Below, one piece after another: positions 21,765 to 34,758 of a DNA stretch of 64,000 bases (position 1 is the first letter of the stretch; each line of letters opens with the position of its first letter). The notes under the pieces are model-generated. The model ran no database searches. It had not been told where the DNA came from and was given only the letters and a program-made list of their open reading frames with translations. The translations under genes were made by a program, and so were the position numbers. Source of the DNA: Nymphaea colorata (taxonomy: Eukaryota > Streptophyta > Magnoliopsida > Nymphaeales > Nymphaeaceae); assembly GCF_008831285.2 (NCBI RefSeq), contig NC_045150.1, positions 6,088,001-6,152,000 on the forward strand, written 5' to 3'.

Positions 21765-24700
21765 CTCTCGCCGCACCCACACCCAATTTTTTTTAGGACT
21801 TGCCGCATCCTGCACTCGCACCTGCACCCATGTGACATAGGTGAAATCTTATTTTTAATAACTCAGGAGGTGAGGGCATGGCCCTTGCCAAGCACACACC
21901 CACCCCATTCCCCACCCGGCCCCCGCCCTGAAATTTGAATGATGTATCATCGGCATGAAGGCTGCCCCTGGCTAAAGATAAATACATCTAGGTTTAGCCC
22001 ACAATAAAAATATGGATTTTGGAGATACATCTTGATTCTTTGTTTTGGCTTTCTGTTTGTAATATGAGTATGTGAAGGGTGGATGGCATCAACAATGTTT
22101 TAAAAAGCGTATCGTAAGCCATATCGGTCTGGCTTTAAGATACGCTGTATCGTAAAATATCGTAACGTATCGTAACCGTATCGTTTTTTTTTTAAATAAT
22201 CAGAAAAAATATAAATAATTCTCAAAAAATAATAAAAAAAATCAATAAAAATTACCGTATCGTACCTGTATCGTGTCGTATCGTTGCCGTGTCGTAAACG
22301 TATCGTACGATACGGTGCCTGTATCGTAAATGTACGATACGTGGGGTGTATCGTATCGTATTTTACGTTCGATACGATACGGCTCCGTATCGTACGATAC
22401 GTACAACACTGGGCATCAGTGCTACCTTTTGAAAAACTTGAACATTGCTCCTCTATTTATTTTTTTTCATTTGGGAACTGGGACCTTAGACAGGGCCAAA
22501 TTACAAGATATCTCCTATGTTAGCTCTGATGGCTGCATCTAAGTCACCTCAATCATGGCTTCTATTTGTATTAACTCTGATGACAGCATCTAAGTCAGCT
22601 CAATCATGGCTTCTATTTGTATTATTGGAACCAGTACTTCTTTGTTTCTTGTTCTCTTTAGGAGGCTGGGAATTCTCAATCATAGTTAGAAATATAGTTC
22701 TTGGGTTTTCATCAGCAAGTTGGGTTCTAATCAGAAGTTTGGCTTTCTTTTGTTTCCTGGAAAATCTTAGGAATCCAAAAAATTATTAGAAAATGGCCTG
22801 TCCTAATCAATGGGCTTGATAGTAAAAGTGAAAAGTTCTGACATGCAAGGCCTTTGAAAGGGAAAAAAGTTAACAATTGGAAGCCCACTTCCATATGCCT
22901 GCTTGATTCTACCGTATCACTTAATTGGACGAACAAACTTGTACCGGAACAGAAATGATGTTTCAATTTGATCGTTTTTTCAATATCAAAATGGTCTGCT
23001 GTTTTTCTTACCATGTTTTCATTTTATTTCGATTTTTACGGTAAATTAGTCCTAACTCCTACGTCTTTTATTGAGAAGTAGTGATGGCTGCTTTACCATG
23101 TACTCCATTGCTCCTAATGCAAGATACTTCCTTCTAGTACATTTTATTTTCTCTCTGTTATGAGAACAAACAATAGAACCTAGCTTGGAAAGAACGGAAA
23201 GCTCAACTGGCCTAAGCTCTTTCATTTCCACATACACACTTAGTGTCATATGGAAGAAAATAGAACACTTCTAATTCTTCATTTGTCTAACTTATGGAAT
23301 TTAACAAAGAAAAATAAAAAGAAACCTAGAAAGGAATGAACATTTTCTCCTTTCTCCATCCAAAAAATTGCATTGAAGAGGTAGGAAAACCATCTAAATT
23401 GTTGCCCATGTTGCACCATCCTCTTTTCATGGTTTGAGAAAATGCACATGCCTTCCTCAATTATGAAATATAATGAATAGGCAGATGCCACTATGGGGTT
23501 TATCACGTTGGGTGCTTTGAAAACTAAAAACCATTTTCCACCATTTAAGAAAGAAGACAAATGGTTAATGAGAAAATGGGCTGCGGCCAAGAGGACAAAT
23601 CTAATTGCTTCATACTTTGTGAAGAGGGTATTTCTACTTTTGCATTATAATTTCAAATATGACATACCTGCCCAAGTAGACTTGTTTGTCATTATTAAAA
23701 AGTTATAGTATTATAACTTTTGTCCATCCATTACCCTTTCGCTGGGATCTAAATAGCGAGATTGAAAAATATGCAAAAGTCTACGTCACATGGGTATGGG
23801 TGCTGTTACAGGTACGGCCATATGGGTGCAGAGCAAATTCAAAAACCTTAGGTATAGGGATATGACTGTATAGACACACACACACACACACATGCATGCA
23901 CACATGCAGACACATACACATAAGAAGTTTTTAAACAAGCGACAAGTGTGTTATCTAAAGAAAGTCGTCACCTTGCTAAAGACAGCACCCGCTTGCCAGT
24001 TGTTAGAATGGCAGACTACTTGGACACTAAAGGTAGGAATCACTAGGAAAAGAGCCTTTGACTTTGGTCAAACTCAAAGGCTCTTTATCATGTATATGCA
24101 TGGTGAATAAAATTGCCCTAAGTTTTGGATGGTCATGGACTTTTGAGCCCAATAATTTATGGATTTGGCCTTGGGTGTGTTGATCGGACTCGACACGGTT
24201 AGAGCTGCACTTGAGGTGTGTCCCAAAGCCACACCTGTGTTGGGTTGTGTCGATACTGGTACACCACCTTTTACAAGTGTTTGTGTTACATGTGCAGGAA
24301 TCAATGAAAAATAATAAGCTATGAGTTTTCTGTAAATTTTCGTAAAAAACACTAGTACAAGTTTTAAGTAGTTGGTCGAGTTTTAGAGGAAACAAAAAAA
24401 CATTTGGAATATATACAAACATTATGTTTAAAATTTTAAAATTTTTGGGGGACTATATAAAAAATATCACAATATGTGGCAACATTTTCTTCAGAAATTG
24501 AAATTTTCAATAATTTTTAAAATATCATAATAAGTTCCTGGTTTGTCATTTCAGTTTTTTAGTATATGTCTATTCTCTCAATAAAGATAAAGCTAGGTAG
24601 ATGTGGTTTTCATTGTCTGGTTGTCTCTGGAGTTTGCTACTGAGATGCTTGCTTATGTTAATGGACATTGAGTCTTTTCTGTATATGTGTTTATGTATGT

Positions 24701-27700
24701 TTAACATCCCTATGCATTTAATGTGTGTCTCCACGTGTTTTTCTGTACAACTGGTTTCCTTCTTATGTATATATGTTTCTGTATATCTGATTGTGCTTCC
24801 ATATGTTTTCCATTGATTCTATTTTAGTCAACTGCCTTTGTCTGACTTATGATTTGAATAACTTAAGTCAGATGCATGTGTTTTTTCAGTCAGTTATGCT
24901 TTTAAATTTGTTTGGCTTCCACTTATTTTTTTCAAGACTGGAATGTGATTGTCATGCCTTTGTCTTTGCTAAAATCACTTCACGTTTGTGAAAAAATTCC
25001 TCGTTTATATCCTTTGTAATGTTGAATATATCTGTTCAACCATTTGTATAAGATTGTGATTTCTCATCTGTTGTGTACTTCCAGGCAAGGACCTCTTTTG
25101 GTACGCCAGAGACAAAAAGTCTGCAATGGCAGATGCTGAAGCTGCTAAAGAAGAAATAAAAAGGATCAAAGAGCAGGAGGAGCAAGCTATGCGTGAGATT
25201 CTTGGCATGGCTCCAAAAAGTGGCAGTCGGTCACAGGGCAGCCGCTTAGATAAACATGAATATGCTGAATTAGTTAAAAGAGGTTCCACCACAGAGGACA
25301 TAGGTGCAAGTCATGCTGAAGCAATACGGGTTCATGGTCTTGGTTTTTCTCGGTATATTGGACCTGTTAAATGTTTTAGAAAAGTTGAAAGTTATTTATC
25401 AGTACCATTTTTGCCTTGTTTTCTTCTGTTTCTCGAAAGCATATGACAGAAGACAAACAGAAATTTGTTGTGTCATTTTCCTGTTTTGATTTTTAGTGGT
25501 TGACTAGATTACAACTAGATTACCCTTTTGGAAATAGTTGCATCTTGTCTGAAGGAAATAGTGGTTGATAATTGATATAATGAGATCTCCTCTTTTATCC
25601 ATCACCTTTACCATTTCAAAAATTGTTCTTCCTGTATGCCCTTTGTTTAAGACATCACGTTTTTTACTGGTGAATATGTATGAACACGATTCTTTTTCAT
25701 TTTGATTTTGTTTCATGATTAGAATATTTCAAAAGCTGGTTTAGGTCTTCTGTTTTTTGCTATCTATTTTCTGTTATTCTGCTTTAGCCTTTAGACAATA
25801 AACTAGTTAGCTTGCCTGGCCTTGGCCTGGAACAAGTTATCGAATATCATGGAATATATGTTTAAAAGTTTTTCTTTTTTCTTGTGTTTGTGTTTTTATC
25901 AGAATAATGTGTACTCTTAGTGAATTAGGCGCTTCTGAATACCTTTCAGTTTAGTCACCTATGTATGTAAGTATAAAATCCGAAAAAAAAAGCAAAAATC
26001 AGAAAAAATCAAGAAAAATGTATTTAAAGGAACATTCATCATTCATGTATATGAATTATGAAGTATGAAGTATGAATATGAACAACAGATTCCAAAATAA
26101 GAAATCAAACATTCAAAAATCAAGATAACATACTAAGCAGCCCAAGCAGCCCAAGAGTATTTGATTACATCACAATTCATAAGTTCAGAAGTCAAAACAT
26201 ATAGACATAGTTATCATATTTCATAATTCAATAAAAAGCCTTGTCAATCATCATCTGCATCATCATCTTCATTCTTCATCATCATCTTCATTTTCTTCAT
26301 TAAGTGCCTCTTCATTTAGCAAAAATGAGTTATTTTTTACCTTCTTGGTGTTAGAAACCAAAAAACCCTCTTTCTCCAAGCTTCCCACCGTCCCGAGACT
26401 CCCCACAACGAGAAGTAAAGCTTCTCCACTGGCAATTCTTGATGCAAATAGAGAAAATCTCTCCCTCCCACGTCTCTTGCAGGGTTTACAAACAAGAAAA
26501 GAAAAAGAGAGGAGCGTAGGTTTCAAAATAAAACACAAAAAAGGGGCCGTCGGGCCCCTTTTTCATTTTACCCCCGTATCGTACGATACGCGTGCAATAC
26601 GCACGCGTATCGTGTTTCAAACACGTATCGTATAGGTTTTCTTGACCTATACGATACGTATCGTACGATACGGATGCGTTTCGTACGATACAGATAACAT
26701 TGCTTTCATGTTTCATTTTGAGACTGTTTTCATTATTTATTGAAGTCTCAAATTATTATGTAAAGGCAAATCTGTCTTCTTATGTACGTTGGACAGTTCA
26801 GTATGTTATTCTCTTTGAAGGTCCGAGCTTTGGAAATTTGTATTTGTTTAAGCAGCTAAACATATTGCAACATCAAGCAAGTTGCCTCCACGTGACCTTT
26901 GAAGTCCACGTGACCTTTGAAGTGCATTCTGGTTTTAACATTCATTTTCTTCATGTTAATATACTAAAAAGCTGGCTTCTATGTGCATTGCCTTCACATT
27001 GGTCCATTAAATAATTTAAATCTTTCATGAATTTGAAGATGAGAAAGTGATATGGCCTTTCGTCTTTCTTGCTAGAATCGTTGTTGCATCACCTTCTACT
27101 TTTGGATTTTGTGGTAGCATTGTCTTATACTTTTCCTGTTTTGTGTTTTACCTTAAAATGGACTGACATTATTATAAGTTAGCCATAGCATTCTTATCTA
27201 CCTTAAAATTGGTCAGTGTTCCCACATTTTACCTTGAAATTTCAAGAGGTCGGCCTGTCATTTAAGATTCTGATAAATTTTTTCAGAAAACAAGAGAAAA
27301 GTTCAGGTTTCAACTCTTACCTCGAAACAGGTGGATTAATTTTTTTTGCTGGAATTTTTTTTTAATAATTTTCTTTATAAAATGACCCAATGTGGGAACA
27401 CTATTCAACATATTCACGCATCGATATTGCTTCTGGACTAATGGTTTTCTTTAGAATTATGCTTGTTACCTTCTTACAAAGGACTAATGGGTTATGAAAA
27501 ACCACATAAGGACATCCCTTTTTGAGAGATAAAAGTGCAAAAGGTTATCAGAAATACTGTAAGCACCATTTTGAAAAGTTTTGATGCACAACACAGTATT
27601 TTGATGGTATAACTGCATTATTGATATATGTGGCGTAGATCTAAAAATGGGAGAGGGCATCCATCTATTTGGCTTATTAAGACTTCGTCAGCTCATTCAG

Positions 27701-30700
27701 CTTCATTTTTACCTCTAATTTCTCTCTTATCTCATTTCTTCCCTGTTTTCCGTGTTCTCTCTCTCTCTCTCTCTCCCCCCCCACCCCAAAAAAATTATTT
27801 TTCATGCCAAGAATTTCCTTTTTCCCTTATCTTTTACTTTCTTTATCATCTTTGAATGGTGCAGTATAGGTACTTTAGGTCCATGAAGACCTACATGCAC
27901 TAAGAGCATCCACAGAAGATAGTAGAGAGCTTCTACAGTGCTTGGTAGGCTGAAAATTGGTATTTTTTTTAGAAATGTTCTCATGCATCCCTAGATACAT
28001 CTTTATGTGGGAAACTTAGACATCCATGTGAAAATGAGCCATCTAGGAAAATTTTATTACATAAGAATATACAAACCTCTTGAAGACGCTTAAGTTGAAG
28101 GACCTGAACCAATCGTTAGAAGATCCTACAAGACAATTAAACCACCACAAGAATTTGTATCATATGATTCTTTTTCTTCAAAACATAGGGCATGTTTATA
28201 GGTTGTACATGCTTACAATGAATATAGCTCAATTAGTGAAGCAAAGGACCATCATCATTGACAGATGCCATGAACATTGACCTTGGAGCCCTTGAAAACT
28301 GCAAGACTTAGGAGGTTACGTTTCTCCCTGAAGAGGCAATGACTATGATGTAAATAGGTCTATAAAGTGAGGACAAAGAGCGATGGTTCCCTAGAAAGAC
28401 ATCAAGCTAGGTTGGTGCCTGAGGAATGTGCTAAAAAATATGGTGTGACTACTACAAGGAAACCGTTGCTCATGTTGCTAGAATGATTATGTGATGAAAA
28501 TGAGGCCTTGGGGACCGATATGAAGATTGGTTTAGGTAGGGCTCCGGCCTACTACGGGGCACCTATAGGGTTTAGTGTGTCGGACCCTGTGTAGTTGCTA
28601 TAGCATCTTTTAAGCACTGCCCATGTTTCAAATGAATGTCAAAAATGTTTTTCTAAATGGTGACTCGAGTGAAAAAGTTTATATGGATGCTCCTTATGGG
28701 TATGATATGCCTAAGTGGAAAGTCTGCTTTAGAAAAAGCATTATATGGTCCCAAACATGCTCCAAAAAGTTGGTTTGATAGATTTGGCAAAGCCATGTTC
28801 AGTCAAGGAGCTAAGTCTTGTTATTTTGATACTGCAATGTTTGGTAAGAATTGTTTTGCAGTTTTAGTTCAGTTTTAGTTATCTCTAGTGGTGCATGGGG
28901 CCATACCACCATAGTTTCATGCATACCATCTAAAAATGGTGTTTTAGCTGAGAGATTCCCATGACATTTTATTTCTTATAAAACTTACATGTTAGATTTA
29001 TCTAACAAAAATTTACTGTACTGGTGAAAAATTTTATACCTTTCATAATTAAAATAGGTTGCTATACACAAAAAAAAGGGAACCGATCTTTCTTCAACAG
29101 ACAGATGTATCCCTAGATTGATATTTTCTTCTTTAAAATGAGGAGTTCTTTCACACATAATTCCTAACGGAGTCTAGTAGTTGGGTGTGAGAAGATTTTT
29201 AAGCCAGGATAAAGAAAAGTATTTGAATCCCTTTTGTTATCAAACCTTTATAGTATGATATGAGGTGTATCACTCTATATTGTACAATATAGTCCTGTAT
29301 CGTGTGACATTGGTTGGTACGAGGCATTACTCCCTTGTAACTGTGGTAACTGAGTTACAAACTTGCAGTGTTGTACAATAAGAGGGCATTTCATTCTGAA
29401 AAAGGTGAAATAACACAATCATTTATGTGTTGGGAAATGAAAAATCACGTTCCATGGATGCTCTACATTGGGTAGTGCAACCATTCCAGTGTTGATGCGA
29501 ATGGAACCCCAGGTTGTTGTTCCCATTTCTGGGATGGCCAAAAATAGGAAATCAAGTGTCCTCTTTCAGTCTTAGCAACTGCTACATTGCATATTATATA
29601 ATGTTGTCGGGTACAGCATGGTATGTACAACACCTAATCATGCCTGTGAATGTTTGGATGTCTGAAATCTGTTTGTTGCTAAACAATTCCCTTTCCAGGC
29701 TTGTAATTCCTGCAAAATTGTTTTGAATAGCATGGGGATGTGTCATTCTTGCGATTTAAGGTTCTTCTAAGTACTGTCGTTAAGCATTTATATTAAGAAA
29801 TATATCTTCCTTCATTCACCGCATTGTATGTTTCAAAATTTGCTTGGCACATATTATTTTATCTATTCAATGACCTTTCAGTCCTCCCCACATTATTTGT
29901 TTTCTGTCTGGTTTATGGCTTTTGTTTTCTATATAACTATCTTCTGCTTTTAAACTATTAATCAATGTTGTCACTAGCATATTTATCGTGTATCGGTTAG
30001 GCCGACCTATACGCTGTATCATAACGTATCGTAAATGTATCGTAACATATTGTAAAATTGATTTTTTAATTAAAAAACATTAAAAAATAGTAAAAATAAG
30101 GAAAAATATCCAAAAAAAACAAGAACAATGTATTTCATATAAAAAAAATCATCACACGTAAAGAATATTAATGATTCATTATTCATCATTCACAAAACAT
30201 AGGCATATATATCAGCAACAAATTCAAAAAGTGAAAATTAAGAATAAGAGATTCAAAATAACATATTAAAACATCCATGATCCATCACAAATTTAAAGAG
30301 CATCTATCACGTATGAGTTTAGACTTTAGATTTTAGAGTGTTATAGAGTCTAGTAAACTACATCACGAGTTCATCAAATCGATGGTTTCTTCCAAAATAC
30401 AGCAATTTTTTGGAGGAATCAGCAAAATCTCTCCCTCTCACAGCCTTTAGAGAAGCTTAGAGAGAGGGAGAGAGGATCTCAGTTTAAAAGGATGACGCAA
30501 AAAGGGGCCTTGGGGTCCTTTTTCAAATTTTAACCCAATATCGTAAGATACGGGGTGTATCGTATGATACACCTCGCCATATCGTATGATACACCCGATA
30601 CGGGCATGATACACGGGCGTATCGCGTATCAAGCCTATATCGTTTAGGTTTTCTTCACCCAGACGAGTCGTATCATACGATATGGGTTCATATCGTACAA

Positions 30701-31064
30701 TACGGATAACACTGCTATTAATAGAGAAGAAAGTAGTGTCTTCTATCTGCTGCTGCCTGGTTTGAGTTTTTTATTGCTTGGTATCATAGTTCCAACTCTC
30801 ATTTACAGGGCTCCTCGGGTTGCCACAGACTTTGGTTGCGAACCTTCCAGTACCAGTGTGAAAGAGGCATCACCTGATAGGGCTGATGCAGCTTCACCAA
30901 AGTCACTGACCAAGAGTATGGAGGTGCCAGCACCTCAAAGCCACAAGAAGCGTGAGAGGAATGGCGCAAGTGAAAAACATGCAAAACGCCACCATTCTTC
31001 AGAAGAGAAGAAAAAACACAAAAAAGACAAGGGGAAGAAGTATCATTCTGATTCTGATGGGTAA
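20118..31064 (+). CDS. Multiple myeloma tumor-associated protein 2 homologue (MMTAG2 family), four exons, 218 aa
   Basis: Exons 20118-20160, 20889-20978, 25085-25352 and 30809-31064 join in frame (phases 1, 1, 2). The N-terminus [20 protein letters not shown], then [18 protein letters not shown] and DLFWYAR (residues 48-53), is the diagnostic MMTAG2 domain. It is followed by an acidic and basic helix (about 60-84, [19 protein letters not shown]) and a conserved [14 protein letters not shown] stretch. The tail from about residue 165 is Lys/Ser/His-rich ([13 protein letters not shown]), likely nuclear and phosphorylated. The human relative is a nuclear, RNA-associated phosphoprotein; the plant role is unknown to me. 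The ATG is chosen because it opens the conserved domain. Introns 2 and 3 (4.1 and 5.5 kb) hold several transposons, yet the coding frame is intact. Confidence 0.9.
21577..21840. mobile_element. hAT-like non-autonomous element, CTATGTCAC family, copy B
   Basis: The left end CTAAGTCACATGGGTGCG and the right end, read as reverse complement CTATGTCACATGGGTGCAG, form the inverted repeat. The flanking octamers GTGAAATA (21569-21576) and GTGAAATC (21841-21848) match at 7 of 8 bases. The centre is an (AT)n run (about 21724-21762). It lies in intron 2 of MMTAG2. Confidence 0.78.
22093..22411. mobile_element. CGTATCG-palindrome hAT-like element, copy 1 (319 bp)
   Basis: The element starts CAATGTT and ends AACACTG. 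It is flanked by GGCATCAA (22085-22092) and GGCATCAG (22412-22419), which match at 7 of 8 bases. Both arms are packed with variants of CGTATCGTACGATACG, so either half can fold on itself or on the other half. There is no coding content. It lies in intron 2 of MMTAG2. Confidence 0.82.
22521..22625 (+). repeat. About 51-bp tandem duplication
   Basis: Two adjacent units share CTCTGATG, CAGCATCTAAGTCA/GCTGCATCTAAGTCA and CTCAATCATGGCTTCTATTTGTATT, with only a few differences. The duplication lies in intron 2 of MMTAG2. Confidence 0.85.
23784..23891. mobile_element. Fragment of the CTATGTCAC family, left end
   Basis: CTACGTCACATGGGTATGGGTGC is a left end of the same type as copies A and B. It runs into a (CA)n microsatellite (23875-23891). 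No matching right end or target duplication was found, so it is probably truncated. Confidence 0.45.
25944..26702. mobile_element. CGTATCG-palindrome hAT-like element, copy 2 (about 0.76 kb)
   Basis: The right end (TACGATACAGATAACATTG) and interior match copy 3. Both have an A-rich block near the left, ATTCATCATTCA words in the middle, a GGGGCC..GGG(G)CCCC/TCC block before the palindromes, and AGGTTTTCTT(G/C)ACC between palindrome clusters. The base after the right end begins CTTTCATG. The left end is eroded: CTTTCAGTTTAGTCACC at about 25942 is the best candidate, so the target duplication is not proven. It lies in intron 3 of MMTAG2. Confidence 0.72.
28130..28880 (+). pseudogene. Ty1/Copia reverse transcriptase relic
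   Basis: Reading across several frames and stops, the stretch follows the Copia RT start: [31 protein letters not shown], then [10 protein letters not shown] and [16 protein letters not shown], and finally [19 protein letters not shown] with [14 protein letters not shown]. These correspond to the usual EAMxxELxALExNKTW, VKNAFLNGxLxEEVYM and LKKALYGLKQAPRxWFxRF blocks. The YVDD active-site block is not present. It is a sense-strand dead insertion in intron 3 of MMTAG2. Confidence 0.8.
29963..30714. mobile_element. CGTATCG-palindrome hAT-like element, copy 3 (752 bp)
   Basis: It starts CAATGTTGTCACTAG and ends GGATAACACTG. It is flanked by an exact 8-bp duplication CTATTAAT (29955-29962 and 30715-30722), which fixes both ends and points to a hAT-type transposase acting in trans. 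The left arm has CGTATCGTAAATGTATCGTAAC. The right arm has many CGTATCGTAYGATACR variants. The AT-rich centre has no coding frame. It ends 94 bases before exon 4 of MMTAG2. Confidence 0.88.
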
Positions 31065-31126
31065 AGTCTTAGAAGGAGCTAAGCAAATGATAATTCTGCA
31101 TTTTAGTTTATTCAGAACACATGTTT

Positions 31127-31590
31127 CCAGTCTATTCATTTAAACATGGATAGATAAGACTTGTACCTTGTAAGCATTTTCATTTTAAGTTCGAATGTAG
31201 CAAGAATGTTGTTTTTATGTGCTTATGTTGAAGTTCATGTAAAATCTCTTTGTAAGAAAGCCTTTCTGCCGATGCTAGGTGCAATATCCAAGTATGTGGT
31301 TTGGTTCAGGCAGGGATCCTCACACGATTATGGCGTCAGAAATATACCTTTGTACTGAACTTTTTTCCATTCAGTTCATTTAACATGTGTAGATGAGACT
31401 TGTATCTTGTATGCATTTTTAAGTTCAAATATAGCGAGATTGTTGTTTGTATGTGCTTGTTTTGAACTTCTTGTAGATTTCTTTGCAAGAAAGCTTCAGA
31501 TGCTAGATGCAAGTCCCAAGTAGGATGTTGGGTTCAGGCAGATCCTCACACGATTATGGCATCAGAAACAACCTTTGCATTGAAGTTTTG
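31127..31590 (+). repeat. Tandem duplication of about 230 bp downstream of MMTAG2
   Basis: Units 31127-31365 and 31366-31590 share GAGACTTGTA/AAGACTTGTA.CTTGTA.GCATTTT, AAGTTC.AAT.TAGC.AGA, TTGTTT.TATGTGCTT, AAGAAAGC, GATGCTAG.TGCAA and the long block CAGGCAG..GATCCTCACACGATTATGGC. It may belong to the 3' UTR. Confidence 0.85.
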
Positions 31591-31707
31591 ACCTCCAACG
31601 TGGTTTGATGTTCCAAGGTTTATCTTTCAGCAAGTGGATGATGCTTTTGTTGGCAATGCCGGATTTCTTATTGTTGCAGTAACGCATCCAAACTATTTGT
31701 TTATGCA

Positions 31708-31802
31708 TATAAAACTTGGCAGGAGTGACTAATTGCGGTAAGACATCAGAACTATTAAACTTGGCAGGAGTGGCTAATTGCGGTAAGACATCAGAACTAT
31801 TT
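31708..31802 (+). repeat. 45-bp tandem duplication
   Basis: AAACTTGGCAGGAGTG(A/G)CTAATTGCGGTAAGACATCAGAACTATT occurs twice with a single base difference. Confidence 0.9.
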
Positions 31803-33210
31803 GCCAAGACATGTCACAAACTTTCTTCCGGCTTTACTGGTGATTTTCTTTCTTGGGGATTAATAGAAAATTTTGTTGGGAAAATTTGAGGAAGTTCCTT
31901 GTGAGCCTTGCACTCATTTTTCTTACAAATTTGAGGAAGTTCCACTCTTCAGTAACAGACAAAGCTCCCACTAATCCTTTGTCCGCTAAGGGTGTCGTGG
32001 TTTATTGCATTTCAACTTATACATCAGTGACCCACCTTTTGCTGCACGTCTAGTCGCGTGAACCTTTTGATAGATTCTGATGACAACACGAGGTAAATAG
32101 AAATGGAGCTTCCACTTGTTGCCGTGAACAATCCAGTATCTTGTGTGGCCTGCAACCAGCGTCTCTTAAATTTCGTGATCAAACAGTTGGCCAATCTATA
32201 AACAAAATGGAAGTTTATATCATGAGCGCACTTGCACAAGCCACAATGAGTGGAAGCGCACGTTATAACAAATCCAAACTGCCTATGTGATCAGCGACTC
32301 AAAGCTTCTTGTCGACAAATAAAAGCAGATGACCGCTGCAACTCGATGATTAAAATGACCTTCAATCGGGACTTTGACTCCCCGTTTAAGGGAAGAGCGC
32401 TACCAGAGGAGGGAAGATAATAAAAGCTATAAAGACATCCACTATTAACTAACTCCATTGCGATAAGCCAGTGAATATCTGTTTTTTTCTCCTCTCGAAG
32501 ATGATAAAATAGCGATTAAACGTGGTAAATATCTCTTAAAACTCCCTAACTGGACTGGCCATTTTCCTTCAATTCCTGGCACTCGAGAGACCTGGAGTCC
32601 ACTGAAAGATTGGCTGAAGGTAGGTAAACATCCTTCCGTTCCCTGGGAAAGAACTGGAGACAAGATACCTAATTACCTTACCCGGGTAGGAAAAACATGA
32701 TCGGGATAAAAGACACAAAGCTATGAAACTCGGTGTACGACTTTTGCCGAAATAAAATGGCCTTACTATTTATCTATAGGAGTTACATATAATACCTGCC
32801 TGAATCAGCATATATGTGTTTTACTCTCCATAACTCTTCTTTAGCTGGACTTAGGCAGAATAGAGGAGGAAGTCTTAGTAGCATAGTAAAAATGCATTCT
32901 TCGTCATTACATTAACATTAATTTCATGACTCTTTATCTTTATCAAGAGGGGACCTAACGGCAAGAGGAAGCCCAGCAACCCTTCAAGCATGGAAAAGGT
33001 AGATGGAGTTGAGCCCACTTTTGACATTTAACGAGACATTTAGAGTTGGCAAACATAAACGATCTTTGTGCAAGTAAAACGAGCAATGAAGAGCAGTGTG
33101 CAACTTCTTATGAACCCTCTGCACGCTATCAATCACAGCAACCAGGAATTGTCAGTCTTTGTGCATATAAACAGAGCATTATACAATGCAAGAGAACATA
33201 ATGCAGCTTC

Positions 33211-34703
33211 TTAACATTTGAACCCTCGGCAGCCTATCAACCACACAATGAGTATAAATGCAAGAACAGATCCACCAACGATTAACTTGAGCCTGAGGTT
33301 TTGCAACCACATCCTCCGCCGCAGCTGCCTGCCTTGCCGCTGAAAGTTATCAGCCTGAGACAGGGAAAGGGGAAGGGAAAACGTCATCTAATAACTCAGA
33401 GTACTGCCTCTAAAATCAAACCAGAGACTAAGGAATCCACCCTTTACCTGGAATTGCAAGCTTTCAGTCTTATCCACAAGAAGTTCAATTTTTTCTCCAC
33501 GGTCCAAAACCTAAAGAATAGCAGAACCAATGAGAAAAGGAAATCAACTGAAATCTGCTATAGAATAACCCAAGTTGCACACCTGCCAGTTGCTACTGAT
33601 TTATATATCAAGAACAGCCCATACCACCAGGCTACTTGGGCAATATCCATTAACTAAGTATATACTTTTTTCTAAGACCCATGACTATTGACTATGAGGC
33701 GACAACTGCCATCAATCGACATCCAAATGCCAAAATTTCTAATTCTAATGTCAAACTATTCTTGTTTTATGCACTGCCCTTGTTGACTCATGGTGCATGG
33801 TTATGAAGGAGACCATCACAAGACCTAATGTCTCTGACATAATTGCCAAGCACTGTTATTAATGTTAACAATCTTACTATGGGTAGACGCTTTTTGGGGG
33901 AAAAAAAGATGGATCCTCCAGAATAATGCATTAGAGAAATACTAGTATTCGTTATACTCCTCCTAAAAAAGACAAGTTACGATAGACAAGTTTACAAGAA
34001 AAGCATAATTCAATAAGAAAGAAACAGAATTTGAAGTATTACAGTTTCATCAGCTGTATTCATCCCTGCATGATTAGGGACTCATGGATGTAGCGAAACA
34101 ATTGCTTGTTTCTAGGCAGAAATCTCATATCTTCATTAGTTGGGGGGTTGTTCATTGTGGTGCCTTGACTAAATGGCAGCAAGTAGTTCAAGAGCTTGAA
34201 AACGTAACGGATCTAATGTATGGAATTGATGTTGCAAAGCATGGTGATTCACTTGCAAAAAGGTCAACAATACGGAAGAGGTCTTAAGAGGAATTAGATG
34301 CTCTAGTTTCATCATATCTTAATAGAGGACCAGGTATTCCAGGCCTATAATTACTATTTGGCAATAAGACCATGTTCTAAAATTGAGTCTTTCTTTGGAA
34401 AACATAATAAAAGAAAAACATAAAAAGAAAGAAAGCAAACCAAGGTCCAACATATTGCCTCATATGGAACATGGGTGCAGCTGAAAAGGCCAAGCACCCA
34501 TGTCAACCAGCCTTAATTTTTGTATTTTTTAGGTATATTTTAGTATTTTTTGTACCTTTTAGGTATACAGGTGCAGGCCTGGACACGGCAGCCTCAATTT
34601 TTGTATTTTTAGGTACATTTTAATATTTTTTCTTCAGTAATACGTATTTTATGGATATAAAGTATAAGCAATGAAGTTATGTGTTTACTTACCTAAAATC
34701 TCA

Positions 34704-34758
<55 letters not shown>

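Larger units (their letters stand above)
31065..33210. other. Tail-to-tail intergenic region between MMTAG2 and VAMP727
   Basis: The first part is the likely MMTAG2 3' UTR. It contains a tandem duplication (31127-31590) and a short 45-bp duplication (about 31708-31802). From about 31850 to 33210 I recognise no exon, repeat family or RNA gene. Confidence 0.5.

Noticed and set aside
24027-24422. 131-codon open frame on the minus strand
   Set aside because: It lies in MMTAG2 intron 2, shows no conserved motif, and has a second overlapping frame open as well, as expected by chance.
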